DNA from: an uncultured Eubacteriales bacterium
Lineage (GTDB): Bacteria > Bacillota > Clostridia > Christensenellales > CAG-138
NCBI GenBank assembly: GCA_902768995.1
Contig: CACXNN010000002.1
Span: 1-32,631 of the forward strand
DNA: 32,631 nucleotides
Direction: 5' to 3'
Shown here: positions 23,215-30,957 of the stretch, piece by piece
How the letters are laid out: the number at the start of each line of letters is the position of its first letter
Position numbering within the stretch: the stretch's first letter is position 1
The notes under the pieces: generated by a model
Told to the model about the DNA's origin: nothing
Databases searched by the model: none
What the model saw: the letters and a program-made list of their open reading frames with translations, nothing else
Made by a program: the position numbers and the translations under genes

Positions 23215-24567
23215 ATGGGTAAGTATTTTGGTACGGACGGTTTTCGCGGCGAAGTAAACAAAGTCCTGACCGTAGAGCACGCCTACAAGATCGGCCGGTT
23301 CATCGGCTGGTACTATGGCCGTGACCACAAGGCCAACATCGTCATCGGCAAGGACACCCGCCGTTCCGGCTACATGCTGGAGCACGCCCTGATCGCAGGC
23401 ATCACCGCCTCCGGCGCGGACGCCTATATGCTGCACGTGACCACCACGCCCAGCGTGTCCTACATCACCCGCATCGACGATTTCGATTGCGGCATCATGA
23501 TCTCCGCCAGCCACAACCCCTTCTACGACAACGGCATCAAGCTGATCAACGGCAATGGGGAGAAGATGGAGGACGAGGTCCAGGATCTGTGCGAGAAGTA
23601 TCTGGACGGCGAGATGGAGGAGCTGCCGCTGGCTGAACGTGAGAACATCGGCAAGGCCATCGATTACGCTGCCGGCCGCAACCGCTACATCGGCTACCTC
23701 ATCAGCCTGGCCACCCATTCCTACAAGCACATGAGGGTTGGCCTGGACTCTGCCAACGGCTCCACCTGGCAGATCGCTAAGAGCGTGTTCGACGCCCTGG
23801 GCGCCGATACCTACGTGGTGGGCAACACGCCGGACGGTCTCAACATCAACAAGGACTGCGGCTCCACCCATATCGAGAACCTGCAGAAGCTGGTGAAGGA
23901 GAACCACCTGGACGTGGGCTTCGCCTTCGACGGCGACGCCGATCGTTGCCTGGCCGTGGACGAGAAGGGGAACGTGGTCAACGGCGACCATATCCTCTAT
24001 ATTTACGCCGGATACATGCAGGAGCGCGGGAAGCTGGGCAGCTCCAAGGTGGTCACCACCGTCATGAGCAACTTCGGCCTCTACAAGGCTCTGGACGCTC
24101 GGGGCATCGGCTACGAGAAGACCGCCGTGGGCGACCGCTACGTCTACGAAAACATGCGCGCCAACGGCCATCGGATCGGCGGAGAGCAGTCCGGCCACAT
24201 CATCTTCTCCAAGTACGCCACCACCGGCGACGGCCTGTTGACCGCTATCAAAGTCATGCAGGTGATCCTGGATCGGAAGACCACCCTGTCCCGGCTGGCT
24301 GAGCCCTGCCAGATGTACCCCCAGGTCCTGAAGAACGTGGTGGTGAAGGACAAGGACGAGACCATGAACGATCCTCGCGTCCAGGCTGAGGTGAAGGCCG
24401 CCGAGGAGCGGCTGGGCAATTCCGGCCGTGTACTCCTGAGAAAGAGCGGCACGGAGCCCGTGCTGCGGGTCATGGCGGAGGCCACCACCCCGGAGGCCTG
24501 CGAACGGGAAGTGGACGCTATCATCCACGCCATGGATGAAGTGGGTCAACTCATTCGGATCAAGTAA
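23215..24567 (+). CDS. glmM: Phosphoglucosamine mutase
   Basis: Predicted 450 residues. It converts glucosamine-6-phosphate to glucosamine-1-phosphate, feeding UDP-GlcNAc for peptidoglycan. It starts with YFGTDGFRGEVN, a GlmM signature. MISASHNPFYDNGIKLI carries the phosphorylated Ser, AFDGDADRCLAVDE binds magnesium, GGEQSGHIIF binds sugar, and RKSGTEPVLRVMAEA is the C-terminal phosphate-binding loop. TAAGGAGCG lies before the ATG, 12 bases after nagB. Full length. Confidence 0.97.
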   Translation: MGKYFGTDGFRGEVNKVLTVEHAYKIGRFIGWYYGRDHKANIVIGKDTRRSGYMLEHALIAGITASGADAYMLHVTTTPSVSYITRIDDFDCGIMISASHNPFYDNGIKLINGNGEKMEDEVQDLCEKYLDGEMEELPLAERENIGKAIDYAAGRNRYIGYLISLATHSYKHMRVGLDSANGSTWQIAKSVFDALGADTYVVGNTPDGLNINKDCGSTHIENLQKLVKENHLDVGFAFDGDADRCLAVDEKGNVVNGDHILYIYAGYMQERGKLGSSKVVTTVMSNFGLYKALDARGIGYEKTAVGDRYVYENMRANGHRIGGEQSGHIIFSKYATTGDGLLTAIKVMQVILDRKTTLSRLAEPCQMYPQVLKNVVVKDKDETMNDPRVQAEVKAAEERLGNSGRVLLRKSGTEPVLRVMAEATTPEACEREVDAIIHAMDEVGQLIRIK

Positions 24568-24579
24568 GGAAGGTAACAT

Positions 24580-25239
24580 ATGTATACTATCTCTGATCTG
24601 CTGGATCTTTCCCATACCAAGGCGGCGCCTCTTTTCGAGGGCAAGACCTATCCCTACGAGGTGCTGGACGGCATCAAAGGCTTCATCCTGGAGCTGGGCG
24701 CTACCCTGAACCCGGAGGAGTACGATCATCCCAAGGAGGATGTGTGGATCGCCAAGGACGCCGTGATCTATCCCAACAACTACATCGCCGGTCCCTGCAT
24801 CATCGGCCACAAGACCGAGGTCCGTCCCGGCGCCTTCATCCGGGGCAGCGCCCTGGTGGGGGACAACTGCGTGGTGGGCAACTCCACGGAGCTCAAGAAC
24901 GTGATCCTGTTCGACAACGTGCAGGTGCCCCATTATAACTACGTGGGCGATTCCATCCTGGGGTATAAATCCCACATGGGCGCCGGTTCCATCACCAGCA
25001 ACGTGAAGTCAGATAAGACCCTGGTGGTTCTGAAGGACGGTCAGCAGGAGCTGCCCACCAACCGCAAGAAGGTGGGGGCCGTGCTGGGCGATTATGTGGA
25101 GGTGGGCTGCAACAGCGTGCTCAATCCCGGCACCGTCATCGGCCGCCACAGCAACGTCTATCCCACCAGCTGCGTCCGGGGCGAGATCCCGGCGGACTCC
25201 ATCTTCAAGACCGGAGCCCGAGTGGTGAAAAAAGCCTGA
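24580..25239 (+). CDS. Left-handed beta-helix (hexapeptide) transferase, GlmU C-terminal-like
   Basis: Predicted 219 residues. From about residue 45 the protein is a run of hexapeptide repeats (IAKDAVIYPNNYIAGPCIIG and on) with HYNYVGDSILGYKSHMGAGS, which matches the acetyl-transfer site of GlmU-type and archaeal sugar-1-phosphate acetyltransferases. The nucleotidyltransferase half of GlmU is missing. In operon with nagB and glmM it is likely to acetylate glucosamine-1-phosphate, with UDP added by an enzyme encoded elsewhere; this is inferred from context. GGAAGG precedes the ATG. No terminator is seen before the L10 leader promoter. Confidence 0.8.
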   Translation: MYTISDLLDLSHTKAAPLFEGKTYPYEVLDGIKGFILELGATLNPEEYDHPKEDVWIAKDAVIYPNNYIAGPCIIGHKTEVRPGAFIRGSALVGDNCVVGNSTELKNVILFDNVQVPHYNYVGDSILGYKSHMGAGSITSNVKSDKTLVVLKDGQQELPTNRKKVGAVLGDYVEVGCNSVLNPGTVIGRHSNVYPTSCVRGEIPADSIFKTGARVVKKA

Positions 25240-25258
25240 AATATTCATAAAAAAGATA

Positions 25259-25287
25259 TTGACTTCCTCGGCAGGTGAGGCTATAAT
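25259..25287 (+). promoter_or_regulatory. Strong promoter of the rplJL unit
   Basis: TTGACT (25259-25264), 17-bp spacer, consensus TATAAT (25282-25287). Transcription should begin near 25294, at the head of the L10 leader. Confidence 0.88.
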
Positions 25288-25293
25288 GTCAGC

Positions 25294-25409
25294 CGAACGT
25301 CGCCCAAGACAGCCGGTAGCGGTGAAAACCGTGTAAATCCTGCCGAGGTGGTGGAACACGAAGCTTGTATTCATGTCCTTCCGTCTTAAGCGACGGGAGG
25401 ATTTTTTAT
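25294..25409 (+). ncRNA. L10 leader RNA (ribosomal protein L10 autoregulatory leader)
   Basis: The transcript ahead of rplJ contains AGACAGCCGGTAGCGG, then AAACCGTGTAAATCCTGCCGAGG, the conserved sequence of the L10 leader, which binds the L10/L12 complex. The core appears intact and ends in a terminator-like hairpin. In known cases excess L10-L12 binds this leader and lowers expression of rplJL. Confidence 0.9.
25377..25407 (+). terminator. Attenuator hairpin at the end of the L10 leader
   Basis: CCTTCCGTC (25377-25385), TTAAGC loop, GACGGGAGG (25392-25400), then ATTTTTTAT. An intrinsic terminator 17 bases before the rplJ ATG suggests control by transcription attenuation. Confidence 0.82.
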
Positions 25410-25425
25410 ACAAGGAGGTGAAACA

Positions 25426-25819
25426 ATGGCAAACGCGAAGTTTATCGAGCAAAAAGCAGCCAAGGTCGCTGAGATCCAGGCGAAGATTGGTGTCCCGCGC
25501 CGCCGAGAACGCTTCCATCGATTCCAAGATCGAGGAGATGCTCAAGGGACCCGTGGCATACGCTTTCGGGTATGACGACGAAGTGGCTCCCGCTCGTATT
25601 CTGAAGGCTTTCGTGAAGAAGGCGAAGAAGTGCGAGATCAAGGGCGGTATCGTGGACGGCAAGCTGACCAGCGCCGCCGACATGGATGCGATCGCCGATC
25701 TTCCCAGCAAGGAAGTGCTCATCAGCCGTCTGTTGGGCAGCATGAAGAGCCCCATTTCCAAGTTCGTTATCGTGCTGGATCAGATCGCAAAGCAGAAGGG
25801 CGAAGCCCCCGAAGCGTAA
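25426..25819 (+). pseudogene. rplJ: Ribosomal protein L10, internal deletion and frameshift
   Basis: The ATG at 25426 (site AAGGAGGTG) begins a normal L10 N-terminus, MANAKFIEQKAAKVAEIQAKI. The frame then goes wrong near 25487-25492. From there the next frame encodes a clear L10 C-terminal part: VSRAAENASIDSKIEEMLKG, VAPARILKAFVKKAKKCEIK, LPSKEVLISRLLGS. Between the two the family has about 38 more residues, including the VDYRGL core that contacts 23S rRNA; these are absent. The missing length must be 3n+2 bases, roughly 115. As written the gene gives only a short nonsense-ended product. L10 is normally essential, so assembly error or a decaying second copy are the main options. Confidence 0.88.
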
Positions 25820-25879
25820 CAACCGGGCATATGCCCACAGAACAACAAACAAAATAATAAAATTTTAAGGAGAAATATC

Positions 25880-26117
25880 ATGAATAAGGAACAACTGATT
25901 GCTGATCTGAAGGCAATGTCCGTTCTGGAGCTGGCCGAGCTGGTCAAGGCTCTGGAAGATCAAGATCGTCCGCGAGCAGACTGGTCTGGGCCTCAAGGAA
26001 GCCAAGGCTGTGGTCGATGGCGCTCCCGCCCCCGTCAAGGAAGGCATCTCCAAGGAAGACGCCGAGAAGATCGTTGCCGCCTTTAAGGAAGTCGGCGCTG
26101 TCTGCGAGATCAAATAA
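25880..26117 (+). pseudogene. rplL: Ribosomal protein L7/L12, internal deletion and frameshift
   Basis: The ATG at 25880 (AAGGAG upstream) begins MNKEQLIADLKAMSVLELAE, a normal L7/L12 dimerisation domain, through VKALE. Around 25954-25960 the sequence jumps to another frame that encodes KIKIVREQTGLGLKEAKAVV and the rest of the factor-binding C-terminal domain to a TAA at 26115-26117. The Ala-rich hinge and first strand (about 44 residues, 3n+2 bases) are missing. The two parts total about 79 residues against a usual 120-125. The junction sits in GAAGATCAAGATC, a short repeat. Same lesion type as in rplJ just upstream. Confidence 0.88.
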
Positions 26118-26137
26118 GGTTTCGTACGAACAAATCG

Positions 26138-26166
26138 AAAGGACGGTCATTGACCGTCCTTTTTCA
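26138..26166. terminator. Intrinsic terminator after rplL, also behind dinB
   Basis: AAAGGACGGTC (26138-26148), three-base loop, GACCGTCCTTT (26152-26162) and more T on the plus strand. It directly follows the dinB stop on the minus strand, where the T run is weaker. Confidence 0.88.
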
Positions 26167-27282
26167 TTTTCCAAGGTTCCGTCCGAATCGAACGGCTTCC
26201 TTTCCGAACTTCGATCGGATGCTGTCCACTGCATCATCGAGCCGCCGGCTCCTTTCCATGGCAGCTGTATCCGAGAACATGTTCAGCTGTTGAGCGCCGT
26301 CCATACTTAGGCCCGAAACGCCTACGCTCAGCATCCGTATGGGCTTTCCCGCAGGCCAGTTCTCTTGGAGCAGTTCCATGGCCGTGTCCCGGATAAGCCG
26401 GGTGCTGCAGGTATAGTCCTCCAACGCCTTCTGCCGATTGATGACCTTCAAAGAAACGTCCTTTACCTGGATTTGAACGACAGAGGCGTACAGCTTTTTG
26501 CGCCGCAGACGGGTCGCCACCTGATCGGAGATCAGCGTCAGACCCGCCATTACCTCTGCGGGGTCCACCAGATCGTGATCGAAGGTCACGTTGTGGCTGA
26601 TGCTTTTGGGCTGTTCCTCGTGACCGACGGGAAGGACGGGGGAGAGGTCCTCGCCTCGCGCGCTTTTTTGAAGCTGTACACCCGTCTTGCCCAGGAAAAA
26701 GGAGAGGGATTTGGGATCAGCCATGGCTAAATCGCCGATGGTCAGGATGCCGTGCTCCCGCAAAACGGCAGCGCCCGACCTCCCGACGAAGAGCAGCTCC
26801 TCTATGGGCAAGGGCCAAAGAAGGTCTCGGTAGTTTTCTCGGGAGATCACGGTGGTTGCGTCAGGCTTCTTGTAGTCGGAGCCCATCTTGGCAAAGGTTT
26901 TGTTGAAGGAGACGCCTACGGAGACGGTCACGCCGATCTCCTCCCGGATGCGACGCCGCAGCTCGTCGGCGATCTCACGGCCGGAACCGAAAAGGTGCCG
27001 GCTGCCCGTCACGTCCAAAAAGCTTTCGTCGATGCTGAATCGCTCCACCAGGTCCGTGTAGCTCTCATAGATGGCGTTGATCCGTTCACAAACGGCCGTA
27101 TATTTCTCATGATGTGCAGGGACCAGAAGGAGATCTGGGCATTTCTTTTTAGCGCTGTAGATGGTTTCAGCGGTTTGGATGTGATATGCCTTGGCAAGCT
27201 CGTTTTTCGCCAGGATGATGCCGTGCCGCCTGTCTTCCGGCAGAAAACCAAGGTCCATATGGCTGTGTTCAGGTTTCCACAT
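26164..27282 (-). pseudogene. dinB: DNA polymerase IV (Y family), 5' truncated
   Basis: From RHGIILAKNELAK onward this is a clear Y-family translesion polymerase: AETIYSAKKKCPDLLLVP, FSIDESFLDVTGS (second catalytic Asp-Glu pair), VSVGVSFNKTFAKMGSDYKKPDA, HhH and little-finger regions, and a C-terminal QLNMF clamp-binding motif. The usual first 33-36 residues, with the catalytic Asp and aromatic steric gate (the D-x-N-x-F/Y-F/Y-A-S-V-E motif), are absent. The first in-frame Met codons are at 27282 and 27258, 8-32 bases after the SDR stop, with no ribosome site. If real the protein is inactive as a polymerase. A longer frame to 27360 runs inside the SDR gene and is not credible. Confidence 0.82.
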
Positions 27283-27290
27283 ACAGCAAA

Positions 27291-27977
27291 TCAGATCACG
27301 ATGCCGCCGTCTACGGACAGGATCTGCCCGGTGACCATCTCCGCTTCGGCAAGGTAGCAAACGGCGTCAGCCACCTGCTCCGGCGTGATAAGCTTCCCTA
27401 AAGGTGTCTCCTCTTGAAATACAATCAGGTCTTCTTCGTTTAGAGAAGCGTTCATGGGGGAGGGGACCAGACCAGGCGCGACGGCGTTGACCCGGATATG
27501 GGATGGGGCCAGCTCCTTGGCCATGGCCTTTACAAAACCATTGAGAGCACCTTTGGAGGCGGAATAGACGAGATGGACGATAGCGCCGCCCTCCTTCTTC
27601 AGCATATGAGGGATAGCTCCTTTTGTGAGGAGCATAGCGCCCTTTACGTTGACGGAATAGAGCCTGTCCATCTCCGCTTCGCTCACTTCGCCCAGCACCT
27701 TTTGCGGCAGGGCAACGCCTGCGCAGTTCACCAGCAAATCGACGCGGCCCATGCGCTGCTCGATGGCCTTGAAAAGCGCTGTGACGTCGTTTTCTCGGGT
27801 GATATCGGCATGGCATAGAAGGACAGGCGTATCCTCCGGAAGCGTTTTTACGAGGGCCTGTGCCCTTTCAGGATGGTCATGATACTGAAGGACCAGCGCA
27901 TATCCCTTTTCACCCAGGGCTTTCGCGCATGCCCCGCCGATAACGCCGGAAGCACCGGTGATCAACGCTATCCTCAT
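27291..27977 (-). CDS. Short-chain dehydrogenase/reductase with a missing active-site segment
   Basis: Predicted 228 residues of the FabG-like SDR type. LITGASGVIGGACAKAL is the NAD(P)-binding loop, LLVNCAGVA the NNAG-like motif, VYSASKGALNGF the catalytic Tyr-x-x-x-Lys, and IRVNAVAPGLV and VTGQILSVDGGIVI are typical. Between GGAIVH and VYSASK the family has about 13 more residues (for example NISSMWGQVGASCEV) that carry the catalytic Ser; here they are absent although the frame is kept. The enzyme would probably be inactive. The ATG at 27977 is preferred, with GGGAGG eight bases upstream. Substrate unknown. Confidence 0.8.
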   Translation of the reverse strand: MRIALITGASGVIGGACAKALGEKGYALVLQYHDHPERAQALVKTLPEDTPVLLCHADITRENDVTALFKAIEQRMGRVDLLVNCAGVALPQKVLGEVSEAEMDRLYSVNVKGAMLLTKGAIPHMLKKEGGAIVHLVYSASKGALNGFVKAMAKELAPSHIRVNAVAPGLVPSPMNASLNEEDLIVFQEETPLGKLITPEQVADAVCYLAEAEMVTGQILSVDGGIVI

Positions 27978-28006
27978 TTCCATATCCTCCCTTGTTCCTA
28001 TCCAAT

Positions 28007-28035
28007 ACTATACCCTGATTTCGCTTTTCTGTAAA
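28007..28035 (-). promoter_or_regulatory. Promoter of the SDR gene
   Basis: Minus strand TTTACA (28035-28030), 17-bp spacer, TATAGT (28012-28007). Confidence 0.65.
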
Positions 28036-28040
28036 GGGAT

Positions 28041-28061
28041 GGCCTGCCATGAAGGCAGGCC
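28041..28061 (-). terminator. Intrinsic terminator after the DUF378 gene
   Basis: GGCCTGCC (28041-28048), ATGAA loop, GGCAGGCC (28054-28061), a perfect 8-bp stem. The T run on the minus side is short (ATCCCTTT), so termination may be partial. Confidence 0.65.
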
Positions 28062-28072
28062 TTAGGATCAGT

Positions 28073-28282
28073 TTATTCGTCGTATTCGCCGGTATGCCGC
28101 ACGTTTCGCTGAAAGAGCATCACGATGCCCCAGATGCCGGCGATGCCGACCAAAGCGTATACGATGCGAGAGAACGTAGTCATGGAACCGAACAGTGCCG
28201 CCACCAGATCAAAGTGGAACAACCCGATAAGGCCCCAGTTCAGCGCGCCGATGACCATAATGATCAAAGCAAGTACATTCAT
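28073..28282 (-). CDS. DUF378 family small membrane protein
   Basis: Predicted 69 residues with two hydrophobic helices (about 3-22 and 38-58). ALIIMVIGALNWGLIGLF followed by LVAALFG and VYALVGIAGIWGI matches DUF378, a family of unknown function. AAAGGAG and AAAGGA lie upstream of the ATG. It follows the 99-residue unknown gene by 47 bases on the same strand and is probably in one transcript with it. Confidence 0.85.
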   Translation of the reverse strand: MNVLALIIMVIGALNWGLIGLFHFDLVAALFGSMTTFSRIVYALVGIAGIWGIVMLFQRNVRHTGEYDE

Positions 28283-28329
28283 TCCTTTGCCACTCCTTTC
28301 GACGATAGTGTTTCGTGAAAGAAGGGAAC

Positions 28330-28629
28330 TTATGCAAAAGAATAGGGATCCGTGCTGCGCTTTTTCTTTTCGGAAAGTACTTCGATTTCAAATTCGTCGA
28401 AATCCACTGATTCTATGAAATCCGCCGGTTTGAAGACAACGCGCGAAAATCGTGCAAGATCGTTCACATGCTTGCGCAGGACCACGGGACGGCACAGGTC
28501 CAGATCCTGGCACAGCTCGTGGAGGAGAGAGCTCCATCCCTCCATATCGGAAGGCCGTGCGGAAGCGAACTCCCGCACGGTCTCTCGCATGATCCTATGA
28601 TCTTGCAGTACTTTGGCCCAGATACGCAT
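28330..28629 (-). CDS. Unknown 99-residue protein
   Basis: Predicted 99 residues, soluble, with a mixed helical N-terminal half (MRIWAKVLQDHRIMRETVRE) and an acidic stretch ESVDFDEFEIEVLSEKKK near the end. I do not recognise it. The ATG shares a base with the TGA of the zinc-ribbon gene (TGATG), so it is probably translated by coupling. This tight link supports the reading that 28629 is the true end of the upstream gene. Confidence 0.65.
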   Translation of the reverse strand: MRIWAKVLQDHRIMRETVREFASARPSDMEGWSSLLHELCQDLDLCRPVVLRKHVNDLARFSRVVFKPADFIESVDFDEFEIEVLSEKKKRSTDPYSFA

Positions 28630-30723
28630 CAGTCTTTCATCTGGAACCAGGCCGTGATGTACAAGCTGGTGCCGTCTGTGTACAAGCCGTTGAGGGTGCT
28701 GTACAGCTTGAAGGGCTTGCCCACCTGCTTGGAGGCGTCCCAATTGACCACGGCGTTGAGCACGTAGATCTTCACGGTCTCCTTGTTGCTGGTCTTGGCC
28801 TCGAAGGTAATCACGCCGGTATCCGGATCCACCTCCAGGATCTTGCCCACGAACCTGTAGAAGCCGCCGTCGGTGGGATTTTCCATGACCTTGGCGAAGG
28901 CATACCCGGTGGGCACTTCATGGTAGGAGTTGGTCTTGTTGTAGCCGCTGATGGCCTTGGCGCGATCCGCATACATGCGCGATACGACGCAGCTGGTCTC
29001 GCCTTCCTCATAGCCGTCCTTCTTGGCATGGATGGTGATGTTGGCGATGCCGTAGTGATCCTTGCCGAAGGTGACCTCAAAGGAATAGTTGCCTTCCGCA
29101 TCCACGGTGGGGGAACCGCAGGCCACAGAGGACATATATTCCGCGGCGGGCGTGGCGGTCAGGGTCGCGCCGGGGGCGGTGACACCGGTGACCGTCACCT
29201 TGTTGTTCTTGTCTGCGCGAAGCTTGTCCACGGCGGTCTCCACCGTAAGCGGCATCTTCTCGGGGATGAAGACGTAGGGCGTGACGGTGAAGGACTGGCT
29301 GGCGGATACGCAGTTGGCCTTGTTGGCCTCGACCAGCACCGTTTCAGCTTCGTCGCCGGTCAAAGTGTAGGTGTATTCGAAGCTGCCGCCGCTGGCCGTT
29401 GATGGTCACGGTCACGGTATGATCGTCCACCTTGCCCTTGATGGGCAGCTCGTTGCCTTCTCCGGCCATGATGCCTTCCTCCGGGATGTCGGCCTGGGCA
29501 GGCTCCGTGATCTCCAACTGGAGGGAGGGGAAGGTGATGTCAAAGGAATCCACATGCAAAGATTCCTGCGTGCCGTCCGCATGGGTGACAAGGATCTGCG
29601 GCGTCACCGTATAGACGGGATCCGTCAGGGTCGTGTTGGGGAAGAAGCAGGACTTGGGGATGGTCAGCAGATACGGCTGATCGGTGGCCTCGTTGTTGGG
29701 CTGCACGAAATCGTCCTGATTGGGCAGCACGATGGTCACGGTATCCCCGGGGCGAGCGGTCATGCTGATGGTGATGCAGGGGATACCCTGACCGTCCACA
29801 ATCTCCTCCAGATGGGTGACGGAATAATCTACCGGCGTCCCGGTGACAGGCGCATCGACCGGTTCGGTGTTCTGGTTGTCCACAGGGACGGTGGCCTGCT
29901 GGGCAGGGATGGTCGTTTGCGTGGCCGCTTTCTTGCCGGCGCAGTTGAACTGCAGGAATCCGGGAAGCTTGGCCTTGGTGTCGCCGCCCTTGATGTTGCA
30001 GAAAGCAACGATACCCACGATGATCAGCAGGATCGCCAACAGGCAGACGATCAGGATGGTGACGATGTTGAAATCGCTGCCGCCCTTGCGGCCCCGGCTC
30101 TGAGAGGACTTCTTCCGGCGGGGAGGCGTGGGCTCGTACTCCTCATAGCCATCGTCCTCATCGTCGTCGTAGCTGTCATCGTCGTACCCGTCGTCCTCGT
30201 CCTCGTCATCCTCATCGTCGTCCTCGTCATCTTCCGCGACGACGCGGCTCTTCTTGTTGGCGGAACGGGCAAAGCGAGTGGTCTTGGGCTCGGATTCCAG
30301 CTTTTTCACATCGCTGTCGTCCTCGTCGTAATCGTCCTCGTCGTAATCGTCCTCATCCTCGTCGTCCTCATCGTCGACGACGCGGCGCTTCTTGGCGGGC
30401 GCGGCAGCACGGGAGAACAGAGGCTTCTTGGCCGGCTTGACCTCTTCCTCATCCTCGTCGTAATCCTCTTCGTCCACATCTTCGTCGTCTTCAGGCTCCG
30501 CCACCTTCTGCGGTGCCTTGTAGCTGCTTGCACGGCGGGCCGCGGAAAAGTCGGGGGCTTTCACATTGCCCCGCCGGGGACGGGCTTCCTTCTCGACGAC
30601 CTCTTCCGCGTCGGTGGCCTGAGCTGCTTCGTCTGCATCCGTCTGATCCTTCAGATTGGCGGCGCAGACCTTGCAGAAGGTCGCGTGGTCGGGGTTGTAG
30701 GCTCCGCATTTTTTACAGATCAT
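28629..30723 (-). pseudogene. Zinc-ribbon, acidic-linker membrane protein, frameshifted
   Basis: The first frame (30723 to 29344, 459 residues) starts with a zinc ribbon MICKKCGAYNPDHATFCKVC, then about 190 residues of Asp/Glu-rich low-complexity sequence with basic patches. One membrane helix (VTILIVCLLAILLIIVGIVA) and extracellular beta-rich sequence follow. Near 29383-29397 (minus GGCCAGCGGCGGCAG) the frame changes: the original ends in 14 unlikely residues, while the next frame continues with GGSFEYTYTLTGDEAETVLV and 240 residues to 28629. A +1 or -2 change would rejoin them into a protein of roughly 695 residues. AAGGAGG precedes the ATG. Function unknown; zinc-ribbon plus surface domain suggests an envelope sensor or scaffold. 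Confidence 0.8.
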
Positions 30724-30847
30724 AAAAACTGCCTCCTTGGACATATTTACATAGAAACAGTTTAAAGTATAAAGTATGTATGTTGAGGTTTTGTTGCCGA
30801 TATATGACGAATATGTTAACATTTTCGGGACAGCCCTTCATTTTACA

Positions 30848-30876
30848 TTGTAACCAACAACTTCTTATGGTATAAA
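30848..30876 (+). promoter_or_regulatory. Promoter of cysteine desulfurase-thiI
   Basis: TTGTAA (30848-30853), 17-bp spacer, TATAAA (30871-30876) with TGG extension. The predicted leader is about 75 bases. The rest of the 30724-30957 gap is AT-rich; on the minus strand a TATACT near 30765 may serve the zinc-ribbon gene. Confidence 0.7.
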
Positions 30877-30892
30877 TAGTGCATTGCCATGG

Positions 30893-30930
30893 GGCGTAAC
30901 TCTATGACGCTTTTTCGAATACCATAGAGT
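30893..30930 (+). promoter_or_regulatory. Two competing small hairpins in the desulfurase leader
   Basis: ACTCTATG (30899-30906) and CATAGAGT (30923-30930) form an 8-bp inverted repeat. GGCGT (30893-30897) can instead pair with ACGCT (30907-30911), followed by TTTT. The two stems share bases and exclude one another, as in an attenuator, but the terminator stem is short. Confidence 0.3.
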
Positions 30931-30957
30931 ATACTGCGACAGGATGGGTTTTTTGAG

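Noticed and set aside
22474..24975. 833-codon open frame on the minus strand across nagB, glmM and the hexapeptide transferase
   Set aside because: It is a shadow of three clear genes in GC-rich DNA, has His/Val/Gly-rich composition typical of antisense frames, and shows no ribosome site or domain.
25373..25425. ATG at 25373 as an alternative start that keeps the L10 C-terminal frame open
   Set aside because: It lies within the L10 leader and attenuator, has no ribosome site, and encodes residues unlike any L10.
29371..30765. 464-codon plus-strand frame opposite the zinc-ribbon protein
   Set aside because: Val/Ile/Leu runs arise from reading the Asp/Glu-rich coding sequence backwards; the minus-strand protein has a start site, zinc ribbon and membrane helix.
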